Positions 48,219 through 56,462 of a DNA stretch of 64,000 nt are shown here, in pieces (position 1 is the stretch's first letter; each line of letters starts with the position of its first letter). Made by a program: the position numbers and the translations under genes. The notes beneath the pieces are model-generated. The model worked only from the letters and a program-made list of their open reading frames with translations, did no database searches and was not told the DNA's origin. This DNA comes from AC-32 sp963755635 (GTDB taxonomy: Bacteria; Actinomycetota; Thermoleophilia; Gaiellales; Gaiellaceae). Location: positions 1 through 64,000 of the forward strand of contig CAVWKS010000023.1 in the NCBI GenBank assembly GCA_963755635.1, read 5' to 3'.

Positions 48219-50284
48219 TGGCGCTCACGATTCTCGAAGGCTCGACCTTCTGCATCTGCAACGAGCTGGGCGACGTCGACGGCGAGACGCACGGGCTCTT
48301 CGCCGAGGACACGCGCTTCCTCTCGCTCCTGCGCCTGACGATCAACGGCGCGAAGCCGTTGCTCCTGTCGTCGGGTGTCGTCGAGTACTTCTCGGCGGCG
48401 TTCTACCTTCGCAACCCGGCGGCCGGCGGGCTCCCGCACGACACGCTCTCGATCACCCGCGAGCGCTTCGTCGGTGAGGGGATGCAGGACCGGATCATCG
48501 TCCAGAACCAGGGGATGGAGCCGCTCTCCCTCGAGCTCGCACTCGAGCTGGCCACGGACTTCGCGGACATCCTCTCGGTCAAGGAGCACGACTTCTCGCT
48601 CGGCGACCCGACCCGTGCGAGGCCGCTGCCGCCGCCGGCCGAGGCCCGCTTCGAGGAGGATCACAACCAGTTCGTGCTCGAGGAGTCCAACGGCGGCACG
48701 GCCCGGACGCAGGTGATCCTCTCGCAGCGCGGCGAGATCGAAGGCACGCGTGTCGCGTACCACCTGGAGCTTCAGCCGCGCGAGCGGTGGGAGCTCCGGC
48801 TCGACATCCTGGCCGCGATCGACGGCGACTCGATTCCGCCCCGCACGGCCGAGCGCCGCTTCGGCGAGGAGCTGACGCGCGTGCGCGAGTCGCTCGCGGC
48901 ATGGCAGCTGCGCGTGCCGCAGATCCGGGCGGACTGGGACGAGCTTGCGCGCAGCTTCTCGCAGTCGGTCGCCGACCTCGCCTCGCTGCGCATGCGCGGC
49001 GGCGGGCGCGCCGGTCGCCTCCCCGCGGCAGGCATGCCGTGGTTCATGACCGTCTTCGGGCGCGACACGATCATCACCTGCCTGCAGACGCTGCTCTTCG
49101 GGCCCGAGCTCGCGCGCACGGCGCTGCAGACGCTCGCCGAGCTGCAGGCGCGCGAGGACAACCCGGACATCGACGCCGAGCCGGGCAAGATCGTCCACGA
49201 GCTCCGCTCCGGCCGCGCCGCCGAGAACTGGTTCCGGGCCTACTACGGGACGGCCGATGCGACGCCGCTCTACCTCGTCCTGCTCTCGGAGGTCTGGCGC
49301 TGGACGGACGACTCGGCCTTCGTGCGCGAGCTGAAGGAGCCGGCGCTGCGCGCGCTCGCGTGGATCGACGAGTACGGCGACCGCGACGGCGACGGCTTCG
49401 TCGAGTACGAGCGGCGCACCCCGCGCGGGCTCGAGAACCAGTCGTGGAAGGACTCGGGCGACTCCCAGCGCTTTCACGACGGCTCGATCGCGCACGCGCC
49501 GATCGCGCCGTGCGAGGTGCAGGGGTACGTCTACGACGCGAAGCTGCGGACGGCCGAGATCGCGCGCGAGATCTGGCGCGACCGCGTGCTCGCGGAGCGG
49601 CTCGAGCACGAGGCGCAGGAGCTGCAGCGCCGCTTCAACGAGCAGTTCTGGACGGAGGAGCGCGGCGGCTACTACGTGCTCGCGCTCGACGGCGAGAAGC
49701 GCCAGGTCGACTCGCTCTGCTCGAACATCGGGCACCTGCTCTGGAGCGGGATCGTCCCGAAGGAGCGGGCGGACGCCGTGGTCGACGCGCTGATGGGCGA
49801 GCAGCTCTGGTCGGGCTGGGGCGTGCGGACGATGTCGACCGGCGAGGCCGGCTACAACCCGCTCTCGTACCACAACGGCACGGTCTGGCCCCACGACAAC
49901 TCGCTGATCGCGCACGGCCTCGCGCGCCACGCGCGCTGGCCGGAGGCGCAGCGGATCATCCGGCGGATGCTCGGCGCGGCGGCGCACTTCGGGCACCAGC
50001 TGCCGGAGGTGTTCGCGGGCTTGCCGCGGGCCGAGACGCCGTTCCCGATCGCCTACCCGACCGCCGCTCGGCCGCAGGCCTGGGCGGCCGGGACGCCGGT
50101 GCTGCTGCTCCAGGTGCTGCTCGGGCTCGAGCCCGACCGGCGCCGCCACCAGCTCGAGACGCACGCGCCCGAGGAGCTGCCCTCCTGGGCCGGCCGCTCG
50201 CTGCGGCTGTCGGGGATCCGGGCGTTCGACCGGCAGTGGGACGTGCGTGTCGAGCGCGGCCGCGTGACGGTCGAGGAGGTCTAG
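48218..50284 (+). CDS. Glycogen debranching enzyme-like amylo-alpha-1,6-glucosidase
   Basis: Large cytoplasmic enzyme of 688 residues. The N-terminal domain (GSTFCICNELGDVDGETHGLF, then EDTRFLSLLRLTI) is the GDE-N type region. The C-terminal (alpha/alpha)6 domain carries the active-site blocks PWFMTVFGRDTIITCLQTLL, NQSWKDSGDS, PIAPCEVQGYVYDA and GYNPLSYHNGTVWPHDNSLI. It removes alpha-1,6 branches or cleaves oligosaccharides. It is complete and follows the SDR gene directly. With a GT4 glycosyltransferase three genes on, it suggests an alpha-glucan or trehalose-related metabolism cluster. Confidence 0.9.
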   Translation: MALTILEGSTFCICNELGDVDGETHGLFAEDTRFLSLLRLTINGAKPLLLSSGVVEYFSAAFYLRNPAAGGLPHDTLSITRERFVGEGMQDRIIVQNQGMEPLSLELALELATDFADILSVKEHDFSLGDPTRARPLPPPAEARFEEDHNQFVLEESNGGTARTQVILSQRGEIEGTRVAYHLELQPRERWELRLDILAAIDGDSIPPRTAERRFGEELTRVRESLAAWQLRVPQIRADWDELARSFSQSVADLASLRMRGGGRAGRLPAAGMPWFMTVFGRDTIITCLQTLLFGPELARTALQTLAELQAREDNPDIDAEPGKIVHELRSGRAAENWFRAYYGTADATPLYLVLLSEVWRWTDDSAFVRELKEPALRALAWIDEYGDRDGDGFVEYERRTPRGLENQSWKDSGDSQRFHDGSIAHAPIAPCEVQGYVYDAKLRTAEIAREIWRDRVLAERLEHEAQELQRRFNEQFWTEERGGYYVLALDGEKRQVDSLCSNIGHLLWSGIVPKERADAVVDALMGEQLWSGWGVRTMSTGEAGYNPLSYHNGTVWPHDNSLIAHGLARHARWPEAQRIIRRMLGAAAHFGHQLPEVFAGLPRAETPFPIAYPTAARPQAWAAGTPVLLLQVLLGLEPDRRRHQLETHAPEELPSWAGRSLRLSGIRAFDRQWDVRVERGRVTVEEV

Positions 50285-50751
50285 ACCTCCTTGCGCATCG
50301 CGGCGGCGAACTCTTCGTAGCCGAGCGAGCGGTAGAGGCTACGGGCGGCCTCGTTGCCGCCGAAGACGTTGAGCGCGATCCCGTTCACGCCGCGCCGGCG
50401 GGCCTCGTCCTCGACGAACTGCATCGCCGCTCGGCCCAGGCCGTGTCGGCGGAATTCCTCGTCGACGTGGATGTCGTAGATCCAGAGGACTCGCCCGGTG
50501 AGCTCGTTGTCACGTTCCATGAACCACAGCTCGCCCACGCGCCGGCCGTCTGACTCGAGCGCGAAGACGACCTGCCCGTCGGCCGGCTTTCCGCCGGGGA
50601 ACAGCTGCCCGATGTCGGCTTCCGCCTTCGCGCGCGCTCTCTCGGCGATCGCGCCTGCGTGCTCCACCATGTCCTCGGCGTAGCGGTCCGTCAGTCTCGG
50701 GAGCCATTCGGCGAACTCGTCGCCGGTCATCGGGCGCGGCTGGAGCTCCAT
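50281..50751 (-). CDS. GNAT-family N-acetyltransferase
   Basis: 156 residues. Acetyl-CoA motif A is RRHGLGRAAMQFVEDEARRR, preceded by LWIYDIHVDEEF and followed by LNVFGGNEAARSLYRSLGYE, the usual GNAT pattern. No substrate prediction. Convergent with the debranching enzyme (overlapping four bases). Confidence 0.9.
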   Translation of the reverse strand: MELQPRPMTGDEFAEWLPRLTDRYAEDMVEHAGAIAERARAKAEADIGQLFPGGKPADGQVVFALESDGRRVGELWFMERDNELTGRVLWIYDIHVDEEFRRHGLGRAAMQFVEDEARRRGVNGIALNVFGGNEAARSLYRSLGYEEFAAAMRKEV

Positions 50752-50780
50752 CCGCCAACCCTACGTGTCACGCTTCCGCC

Positions 50781-51803
50781 ATGAGAATCGCCGTTCTGGC
50801 TCCGCCCTGGTTCGCCGTTCCGCCGACGGGCTACGGCGGGATCGAGTGGATCGTCTGGTTGCTCGCGGACGGTCTCACGGAGCGCGGCCACGACGTGACG
50901 CTGTTCGCCTCGGGCGACTCCCGGACGAAGGCGAAGCTCGTCGCGGTCTTCGAGCACGCGCCGAGCGAGCAGATCGGGCGCTCGCTTCCCGAGCTTCGGC
51001 ATGTGCTCACCTGTTACGAGCGCGCGGACGAGTTCGACGTGATCAACGACCACACGGGCATGCTCGGAGCGGCGCTCGGCGGTCTCGTCCAGACGCCGGT
51101 CGTGCACACGGTGCACGGCCCGCTCGACGGCGAGCCCGGCGAGGTCTACGAGGGCATCGGCAAGGTCGCGCCGGAGGTCGGCCTGATCTCGATCTCGCTC
51201 AACCAGCGGCGCCCGAAGCCGGACCTGAACTGGATCGCGAACGTGCCGAACGCGCTCGACCTCGAGCACTACCCCTGCAAGCCGCACCGCGGCGACTACC
51301 TGCTCTTCCTCGGGCGGATGAACCACGAGAAGGGAGCGCACCGGGCCGTCGCCGTCGCGATGGAGCTCGGGCTGCCGCTGAAGCTGGCCGGCAAGGTGCG
51401 GGAGGCGAAGGAGCGCGAGTACTTCACCGAGTTCATCGAGCCGCACCTCGGCGACGGGATCGAATACCTCGGCGAGGTCAGCCATGGGGCGAAGGTCGAG
51501 CTGCTCCAGAACGCGCGGGCGACGCTCTTCCCGATCGAGTGGGAGGAGCCGTTCGGGCTCGTCATGATCGAGTCGATGGCCTGCGGAACGCCGGTGATCG
51601 CCACGCGCCACGGCGCCGTGCCCGAGGTGATCGGCGACGAGACCGGCGGGGTGATCGTCGACCACTGGCGAGACATTCCGGCGGCGCTGGAGCGCGCGGA
51701 CGCGATCGAGCCCGCCGAGTGCCGCCGCATCGCGGAGGAGCGCTTCGCGCCGGAGCGGATGGTCGCGGACTACGAAGACGCCTACCGGAAGGCGATCGGC
51801 TAA
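50781..51803 (+). CDS. Glycosyltransferase family 4 protein
   Basis: GT-B transferase of 340 residues. N-terminal donor-domain start MRIAVLAPPWFAVPPTGYGG, then the GT4 C-terminal features: LLFLGRMNHEKG, NARATLFPIEWEEPFGLVMI followed by ESMACGTPVIATRHGAVPEV (the EX7E-type motif). No membrane segment. Uses an activated nucleotide sugar. The acceptor is unknown; synthesis of a cell-surface or storage glycan is likely. Confidence 0.9.
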   Translation: MRIAVLAPPWFAVPPTGYGGIEWIVWLLADGLTERGHDVTLFASGDSRTKAKLVAVFEHAPSEQIGRSLPELRHVLTCYERADEFDVINDHTGMLGAALGGLVQTPVVHTVHGPLDGEPGEVYEGIGKVAPEVGLISISLNQRRPKPDLNWIANVPNALDLEHYPCKPHRGDYLLFLGRMNHEKGAHRAVAVAMELGLPLKLAGKVREAKEREYFTEFIEPHLGDGIEYLGEVSHGAKVELLQNARATLFPIEWEEPFGLVMIESMACGTPVIATRHGAVPEVIGDETGGVIVDHWRDIPAALERADAIEPAECRRIAEERFAPERMVADYEDAYRKAIG

Positions 51804-51872
51804 AACGGGGGATATTGCCGCGGCTATGAGGTGCCGATCCTGGCAACTCCTGCTGGCAAACAAGGAGTCCGC

Positions 51873-52022
51873 ATGTACAAGCTCGTTGACGAACGCGGCC
51901 AGACGATGGCGGAGTACGGAGTCGTGCTCGCACTGATCACGCTTGCCGTGCTCGGGGCGATGACACTGCTCGGCGGCAACGTGAGCAGCGCCCTCACGGC
52001 CGTCGCCGGCGTGCTGCCCTAG
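51873..52022 (+). CDS. Orphan Flp-type pilin
   Basis: Forty-nine residues: MYKLVDERGQTMAEYGVVLA followed by a hydrophobic helix (LITLAVLGAMTLLGG) and a short tail. The Gly-Gln-Thr-Met-Ala-Glu-Tyr start is the Flp/Fap prepilin signature: cleavage after Gly, Glu at position +5, Tyr at +6. An AAGGAG ribosome site supports ATG 51873. No tad assembly genes are nearby, so the pilin would rely on a system elsewhere. Confidence 0.85.
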   Translation: MYKLVDERGQTMAEYGVVLALITLAVLGAMTLLGGNVSSALTAVAGVLP

Positions 52023-52792
52023 GTTTCGCGCCGCTCGTAGTTCGCGCGAACGTAGGTCGGCTCGAAGCCGGCCCGCGTGAGGTTTCGATAGGAGGGACCG
52101 GGCACGCCGCCGATCGGCGCCCCGGTCTCGGTGACGACGAGCTCGCAGCCGAGCTCCGCCGCCGCTTCGATCCGCCTGGCGATGTTGGCGCTCTGGGCGC
52201 CCTTGCCGCGGTGCTCCGGCACCGTCGCGCCGACGCCGACCCAGCCGATCGTGCCCGTGACGTAGAGGGCGCCGGCGCCGGCCGGCTCGTCGCCGTCGAA
52301 CGCGACGAAGCAGTGCCAGCCCTCGCGGCCCGGGAGCCGGCCGAGCCAGTCGTCGAAGAGCTCCGGCGCCTCGAAGCCGCGCGCGGCCGCCGGGCCGAAC
52401 GCCTCGCCGGTCACGACCCGCTCGACCCGTAGGGCCGTGTGCGCCTCCGGCGGGTCCGCCGTGGGGCGCGTGAACTTCGTCCAGCCGCGGCCGGGTGCGA
52501 GGCCGCGGGCTTCCAGCCACTTGGGGAGCTCCGCGGGCCGCGCCTCGGGTGCGACCGAGAGGTAGGCGTTCGTGCCCGCGAGGAAATCGAAGATCTCGTC
52601 GAGCCCGTCCTCGGTAGCCGGCTCGTCGAGCCCGAGCCCGAGCGCGCGGTTGAACATCGTCACCTGCGGGAGGGCGTCGAGCCGAAGGCAGAGCGCGCCG
52701 CCGATCTCCCTCGCCCGCGCGCCGATTCCGTCCGGCGCCGCCGCGTAGATGTCGCGGAACGCCTCGAGCTCGCCGCGCTCAGCCGGATGCAG
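52019..52792 (-). CDS. GNAT-family N-acetyltransferase (CTG start likely)
   Basis: About 257 residues. The C-terminal GNAT domain has GWVGVGATVPEHRGKGAQSA and the Asn/Arg tail SYRNLTRAGFEPTYVR. The N-terminal part RGELEAFRDIYAAAPDGIGA continues as REIGGALCLRLDALPQVTMF, then NRALGLG. This typical family segment lies upstream of the first canonical start (GTG 52663). CTG 52792 is preceded by AAGGAGG at proper distance and gives the full protein, overlapping the MBL gene end by 14 bases. Substrate unknown. Confidence 0.82.
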   Translation of the reverse strand: MHPAERGELEAFRDIYAAAPDGIGARAREIGGALCLRLDALPQVTMFNRALGLGLDEPATEDGLDEIFDFLAGTNAYLSVAPEARPAELPKWLEARGLAPGRGWTKFTRPTADPPEAHTALRVERVVTGEAFGPAAARGFEAPELFDDWLGRLPGREGWHCFVAFDGDEPAGAGALYVTGTIGWVGVGATVPEHRGKGAQSANIARRIEAAAELGCELVVTETGAPIGGVPGPSYRNLTRAGFEPTYVRANYERRET

Positions 52793-53633
52793 CCTCGGCC
52801 TCCTTCTGCCAGTAGCGCTGGAGCCCGGCGTAGGACTGCCAGAAGGGCATCGCGTGCTCGTACGTCTCGCGGTCGGCGCCGAGGTCGGCCGCGGCGGCGG
52901 CTTCGAACTCCTCTTCGCTCGCGCCCGCTTTCACGCGCTCGGCCCATTCGTGGAGGCGGAGCCGCAGCTCGCCGAGGTGCCGCTCGACGTCGTCGGCGAC
53001 TCCGAAGTGGATCAGGGCCAGGCGCTCGGGCGCCCGCCGCTCGAGCTCGTCGAGCGTCGTGTTCCAGGCGTCGAGGTCGACCTCCGGCGGCGGGGTCGGC
53101 GGCAGGACGAAGCTGCTCGGCTGGATCCGCACGCCGGCCGCGTCGCCTGCGAAGAGCGTGCCCTCGGCGTCGAGGTAACAGACGTGGTGCGAGGCGTGGC
53201 CGGGGGTCGGGAAGCACTGCAGGCCCAGTACGTCCGGGCCAACGGTATGGACGTTCTCCTCCGGCACCGGAGCGAGTTCGCCCCAGAGCCGGTCGAAGTC
53301 GTCGCCGTAGAGCCGCCGCGCGCTCCGATCGAGACGCGACGGGTCGACGAGGTGCGGCGCGCCGATCTCGGAGACGTGCACCTGGAGCTCCGGGTGCTCG
53401 CGCACGAGCGTGCCCGCGGCGCCGGCGTGGTCGAGGTGGATGTGCGAGAGCAACAGGTGCCGGACGTCGCGCAGCGCGAGCCCGCGCTCGTCGAGCCGTG
53501 CCTTCAGCTCCGGCACGCACGTCGTCGGCCCGCAGTCCTGCAGCGCGAGCCCGTCCTCGGTCTCGAGCAGGTAGGCGCCGATCACGCGCTCGCGCCCGAG
53601 GTGGCGCAGATCGAGCGGCTCAGGCGCGGGCAT
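52779..53633 (-). CDS. Metallo-beta-lactamase-fold hydrolase
   Basis: 284 residues. The metal-binding motif HIHLDHAG (about residue 64) and further ligands in FPTPGHASHH and LFAGDAAGVR mark an MBL hydrolase with two metal sites. The later LIHFGVADD supplies the last His. A C-terminal helical domain of about 80 residues follows. It resembles the MBL proteins of many actinomycetes with unknown substrate. The gene starts about 140 bases from the divergent secreted-protein gene. Confidence 0.9.
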   Translation of the reverse strand: MPAPEPLDLRHLGRERVIGAYLLETEDGLALQDCGPTTCVPELKARLDERGLALRDVRHLLLSHIHLDHAGAAGTLVREHPELQVHVSEIGAPHLVDPSRLDRSARRLYGDDFDRLWGELAPVPEENVHTVGPDVLGLQCFPTPGHASHHVCYLDAEGTLFAGDAAGVRIQPSSFVLPPTPPPEVDLDAWNTTLDELERRAPERLALIHFGVADDVERHLGELRLRLHEWAERVKAGASEEEFEAAAAADLGADRETYEHAMPFWQSYAGLQRYWQKEAEAASG

Positions 53634-53770
53634 ACGCTGATGCTAGATCCGTGACGGTGGCTGGCACCGTGAAGGCAGCGTTACGCCTGACACTTCCGTG
53701 ACCCTGGCCGTCACCGGACTCTGCCAATCCGGAGATTGCACCGGTGAGGCCGCGGGCGTAGGGTGGTCCC

Positions 53771-54586
53771 GTGCGTGGGAGGCTGCTGCGGTGGAGCCTG
53801 GCCCTGGCGGCTCTGTCCCTCGTCGCCCTGCTTGCTCCGGCCGTCGCGGGCGTCGTCCCGCGCCCGGCGCTCGGCGACTGGGAAGGCGTGGGCCCGCACG
53901 GCTTGCCGCTGAGCTTCGTCCTGGCGAAGCCGCACAAGAGCATCGTGATCAGGAACCTCGTGGTCGGCTTCCCGGTGGCCTGTCCCTCCAAGCCGACACC
54001 CTGGGTCGTCGAAGGGTTCAATTCCTCCTACGCGGGCCCCGGCAGGCCGTTCCGGATCCACTACCGCGGCTGGACGCCTAGAGACATCGAGATCACCGCC
54101 TTCATCCCCGGCCAGTTCCCTCTGATCGTCTACGGCCGCCTGAAGACGCGCCGCCACGCGGCCCTTTCCATGCACGTCTCGCCGCAGCAGCCGAAGAACT
54201 GCGGTTGGCCGCGCAAGCTGCTCACCTGGAGCGTGCGACCGCGCAAGCGAGTCGCGGTGCCGAACGGAACCTGGACCGGGCCGCTCACAATCGCGGACGG
54301 GGCCGGCACGGTGACGGTCAACGTGAAGAACGCCGGCCGGATCGTCGATCTCTTCAAGGTCGACGTGACCTGCCAGGGGCCCGGCGGAGGCGGCATCCAG
54401 GCCGGGCCGCCCGCGGGGGAGTTCGTGGCCGCGAACGGTTCCTTCAAGGGAGCGGCGTACTCGGACCGCTGGCAAGGGCGTTTCGGCGCCGACGGTGTTC
54501 TCACAGGCACCTTCGTCAGCCCGGACAGTTGCGGGCAGGCCGGCCAGGTGACAGCCACCTTCACCGCCCGACGCGGCGGCGCCTAG
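53771..54586 (+). CDS. Secreted protein of unknown function
   Basis: 271 residues. A GTG start gives a signal peptide (RWSLALAALSLVALLAPAVA) with a likely cut after AVAG or so. The mature part consists of two similar beta-rich halves. The first begins GDWEGVGPHGLPLSFVLAKP; the second begins NGTWTGPLTIADGAGTVTVN and ends with GRFGADGVLTGTFVSPDSCG. The two halves may be a duplicated domain. No known family recognised. The gene ends next to the sulfur cluster on the other strand. Confidence 0.72.
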   Translation: MRGRLLRWSLALAALSLVALLAPAVAGVVPRPALGDWEGVGPHGLPLSFVLAKPHKSIVIRNLVVGFPVACPSKPTPWVVEGFNSSYAGPGRPFRIHYRGWTPRDIEITAFIPGQFPLIVYGRLKTRRHAALSMHVSPQQPKNCGWPRKLLTWSVRPRKRVAVPNGTWTGPLTIADGAGTVTVNVKNAGRIVDLFKVDVTCQGPGGGGIQAGPPAGEFVAANGSFKGAAYSDRWQGRFGADGVLTGTFVSPDSCGQAGQVTATFTARRGGA

Positions 54587-54587
54587 G

Positions 54588-55740
54588 TCACGCGCCGGCC
54601 GCTGCCGGCGAGTGCACGAGCGCCTGCGCGAGGTCCTCGACGAGGTCCTCCGCAGACTCGATTCCCACCGACAGGCGCACGAGGTTCCGCGGGGCCGCGA
54701 ACGGGCGCCTCCGCGGTCGAGGCATGCGTCATCCGCGCCGGATGCTCGATCAGGCTCTCGACGCCGCCCAGGCTCTCGGCGAGCTTCCAGATCTTCGTGC
54801 GGGCGCATAGCGCGACCGCCTCCTCCTCCGACTCGAGCAGCACCGACACCATCCCGCCGAAGTCGCGCATCTGGTGCGCGGCGATCGTGTGCCCCGGGTG
54901 CGTCGGCAGGCCGGGGTAGAGGACCTGCTCGACGCGCGGGTGCTTGTCGAGCGCGGCCGCCACCTCGTGCGCGTTCTCGCAGTGTTTGCGCATCCGCACG
55001 GCGAGCGTCTTCAGCCCGCGCAGGACGAGCCAGCAGTCGAACGGGCCCGGCACGGCTCCGAGCGACTTCTGGAGGAAGACGAGCCGTTCGGCGATCGTCG
55101 GGTCGTTCGTGGCGACGAAGCCGCCGATCAGGTCGGAGTGCCCGCCGAGGTACTTCGTCGTCGAGTGCATGACGACATCCGCGCCGAGCGCCAAAGGCTG
55201 CTGCAGGTACGGCGAGGCGAAGGTGTTGTCGACCACCACGAGCGCGCCCGCAGCGTGCGCCGCCTCCGCGACCGCGCGGATGTCGACGATGTTCAGCACC
55301 GGGTTCGTCGGCGTCTCGAGCCAGACGATCCGCGTCCGCTCGTCGATGTGCGCCGCTGCGTTCGCGTTCAGCTCCTCGGCCGCAACCCACTCGAACGCGT
55401 AGCCCTTCGGCTCGTAGACCTGCGAGAACATCCGGTACACGCCGCCGTAGACGTCTGCCACCGCGACGACCCGGTCGCCCGGGTTGAGTAGGTGCATCAG
55501 CGTCGTAACCGCGCCGAGGCCCGACGAGAACGCGGCTCCGTGCTCGGCGCCCTCGAGCGAGGCGAGGCAGAGCTGCAGCGCCGTCCGCGTCGGGTTCGAC
55601 GTCCGTGAGTAGTCGTAGCCCTTGGTCTCGCCGACCGCCTCCTGGACGAACGTCGACGTCTGGTAGATCGGCACGGTGACCGCCCCGGTCGCGGGATCGG
55701 GCTGCTGTCCCTCGTGGATCGCGCGGGTCTCGAAGTCCAC
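54588..55740 (-). CDS. Cystathionine gamma-lyase/synthase-type PLP enzyme, frameshifted
   Basis: Fold-type I PLP enzyme of about 383 residues. PLP Lys is in HSTTKYLGGHSDLIGG (about residue 190), and IYQTSTFVQEAVGETKGYDY and YSRTSNPTRTALQ are family landmarks. Near 54703-54705 one extra base breaks the frame after STAEAP. Without it the tail continues FAAPRNLVRLSVGIESAEDL and ends at 54588. With the neighbouring CBS gene it most likely acts in reverse transsulfuration as cystathionine gamma-lyase (cystathionine to cysteine); MetB-like synthesis cannot be excluded. Confidence 0.88.
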
Positions 55741-55840
55741 GATTCGATTCTAGTTACGGCGGCAGGCCGCCCGGCCACTCCTACGGCTCGCGCCGAAAGG
55801 CGTACCGCGCGACGACCCAGGTAGCGCTGCATCGGGGAAC

Positions 55841-55860
55841 CCCCGGATCGCGATCCGGGG
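55841..55860. terminator. Perfect 20-bp palindrome after glutaredoxin
   Basis: CCCCGGATCGCGATCCGGGG lies 27 bases past the glutaredoxin stop and 101 bases upstream of the cystathionine lyase start, all on the minus strand. As a hairpin it would stop or slow the CBS-BolA-Grx transcript; no T-run follows, so an operator role is also possible. Confidence 0.5.
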
Positions 55861-55886
55861 ATGCGCGGACTCAGCTTCGGTTCGTC

Positions 55887-56241
55887 TTACGCGACTGCGG
55901 CAACCCGTTCCTGGCCGGCGCCGCGGTAGTCCTCGCCGAGCTTCTCCTTGAGCGTGCGCTCGAGCTCGCCGGAAGCCTCCAGCTCCTCGACGATGTCCGC
56001 GCCGCCGATCAGCTCGCCGCGCACGAACACCTGCGGGATCGTCGGCCAGCCCGACAAAGCCGAGAGCTCCTGCCGGATCTGCGGGTTGGGCAGGATGTCC
56101 ACCGCCGTAACCGGCGCGCCGGCCCGGCGCAAGCGCGTCGAGCGCCCGCTGAGAATTGCCGCACATGACGAACTGCGGCGTGCCCTTCATGAAGAGCGCC
56201 ACGTCCTCGGTCTCGATGATCTCCTTGATCTGATCCTTCAC
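55887..56241 (-). CDS. grxD: Monothiol glutaredoxin (Grx4-type), frameshifted
   Basis: About 117 residues when one extra base near 56133 is ignored. The start KDQIKEIIETEDVALFMKGT and the active-site-like FVMCGNSQRALDAL are in one frame. RRAGAPVTAVDILPNPQIRQ onward, with SGWPTIPQVFVRGELIGGAD, is in the next. The active site is CGNS rather than the common CGFS. Monothiol glutaredoxins with BolA bind or transfer Fe-S clusters; the adjacent BolA gene (overlapping GTGA) supports that. The break looks like a sequencing insertion. Confidence 0.88.
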
Positions 56242-56462
56242 TGCGTTCCTTTCGTCGTGATCCTCAGTTCGTGAATGGTGCCATCGGCGAGCGGCTCGGC
56301 AAGTGCGTCATAGACGAGCCGGTGCTGCTCGACGAGCGAGAGGCCGCCGAAGCGCGCGCTCGCGACCGTCACCTGGAAGTGGTCGCCGCCGCCGGTGCGG
56401 TCGACGACCGAGACCTCATCGCCCGGGAACGCCTCGCGCAAGAGCTCCTCCAGCCGCTTCAT
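56238..56462 (-). CDS. bolA-like: BolA-family protein
   Basis: Seventy-four residues with the BolA fold: MKRLEELLREAFPGDEVSVV, then GGGDHFQVTVASARFGGLSL and HRLVYDALAEPLADGTIHEL, containing the conserved His pair. It overlaps the CBS stop (ATGA) and the glutaredoxin start (GTGA). BolA with a monothiol glutaredoxin is the classic Fe-S chaperone pair, so the operon combines cysteine synthesis with Fe-S handling. Confidence 0.92.
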   Translation of the reverse strand: MKRLEELLREAFPGDEVSVVDRTGGGDHFQVTVASARFGGLSLVEQHRLVYDALAEPLADGTIHELRITTKGTQ

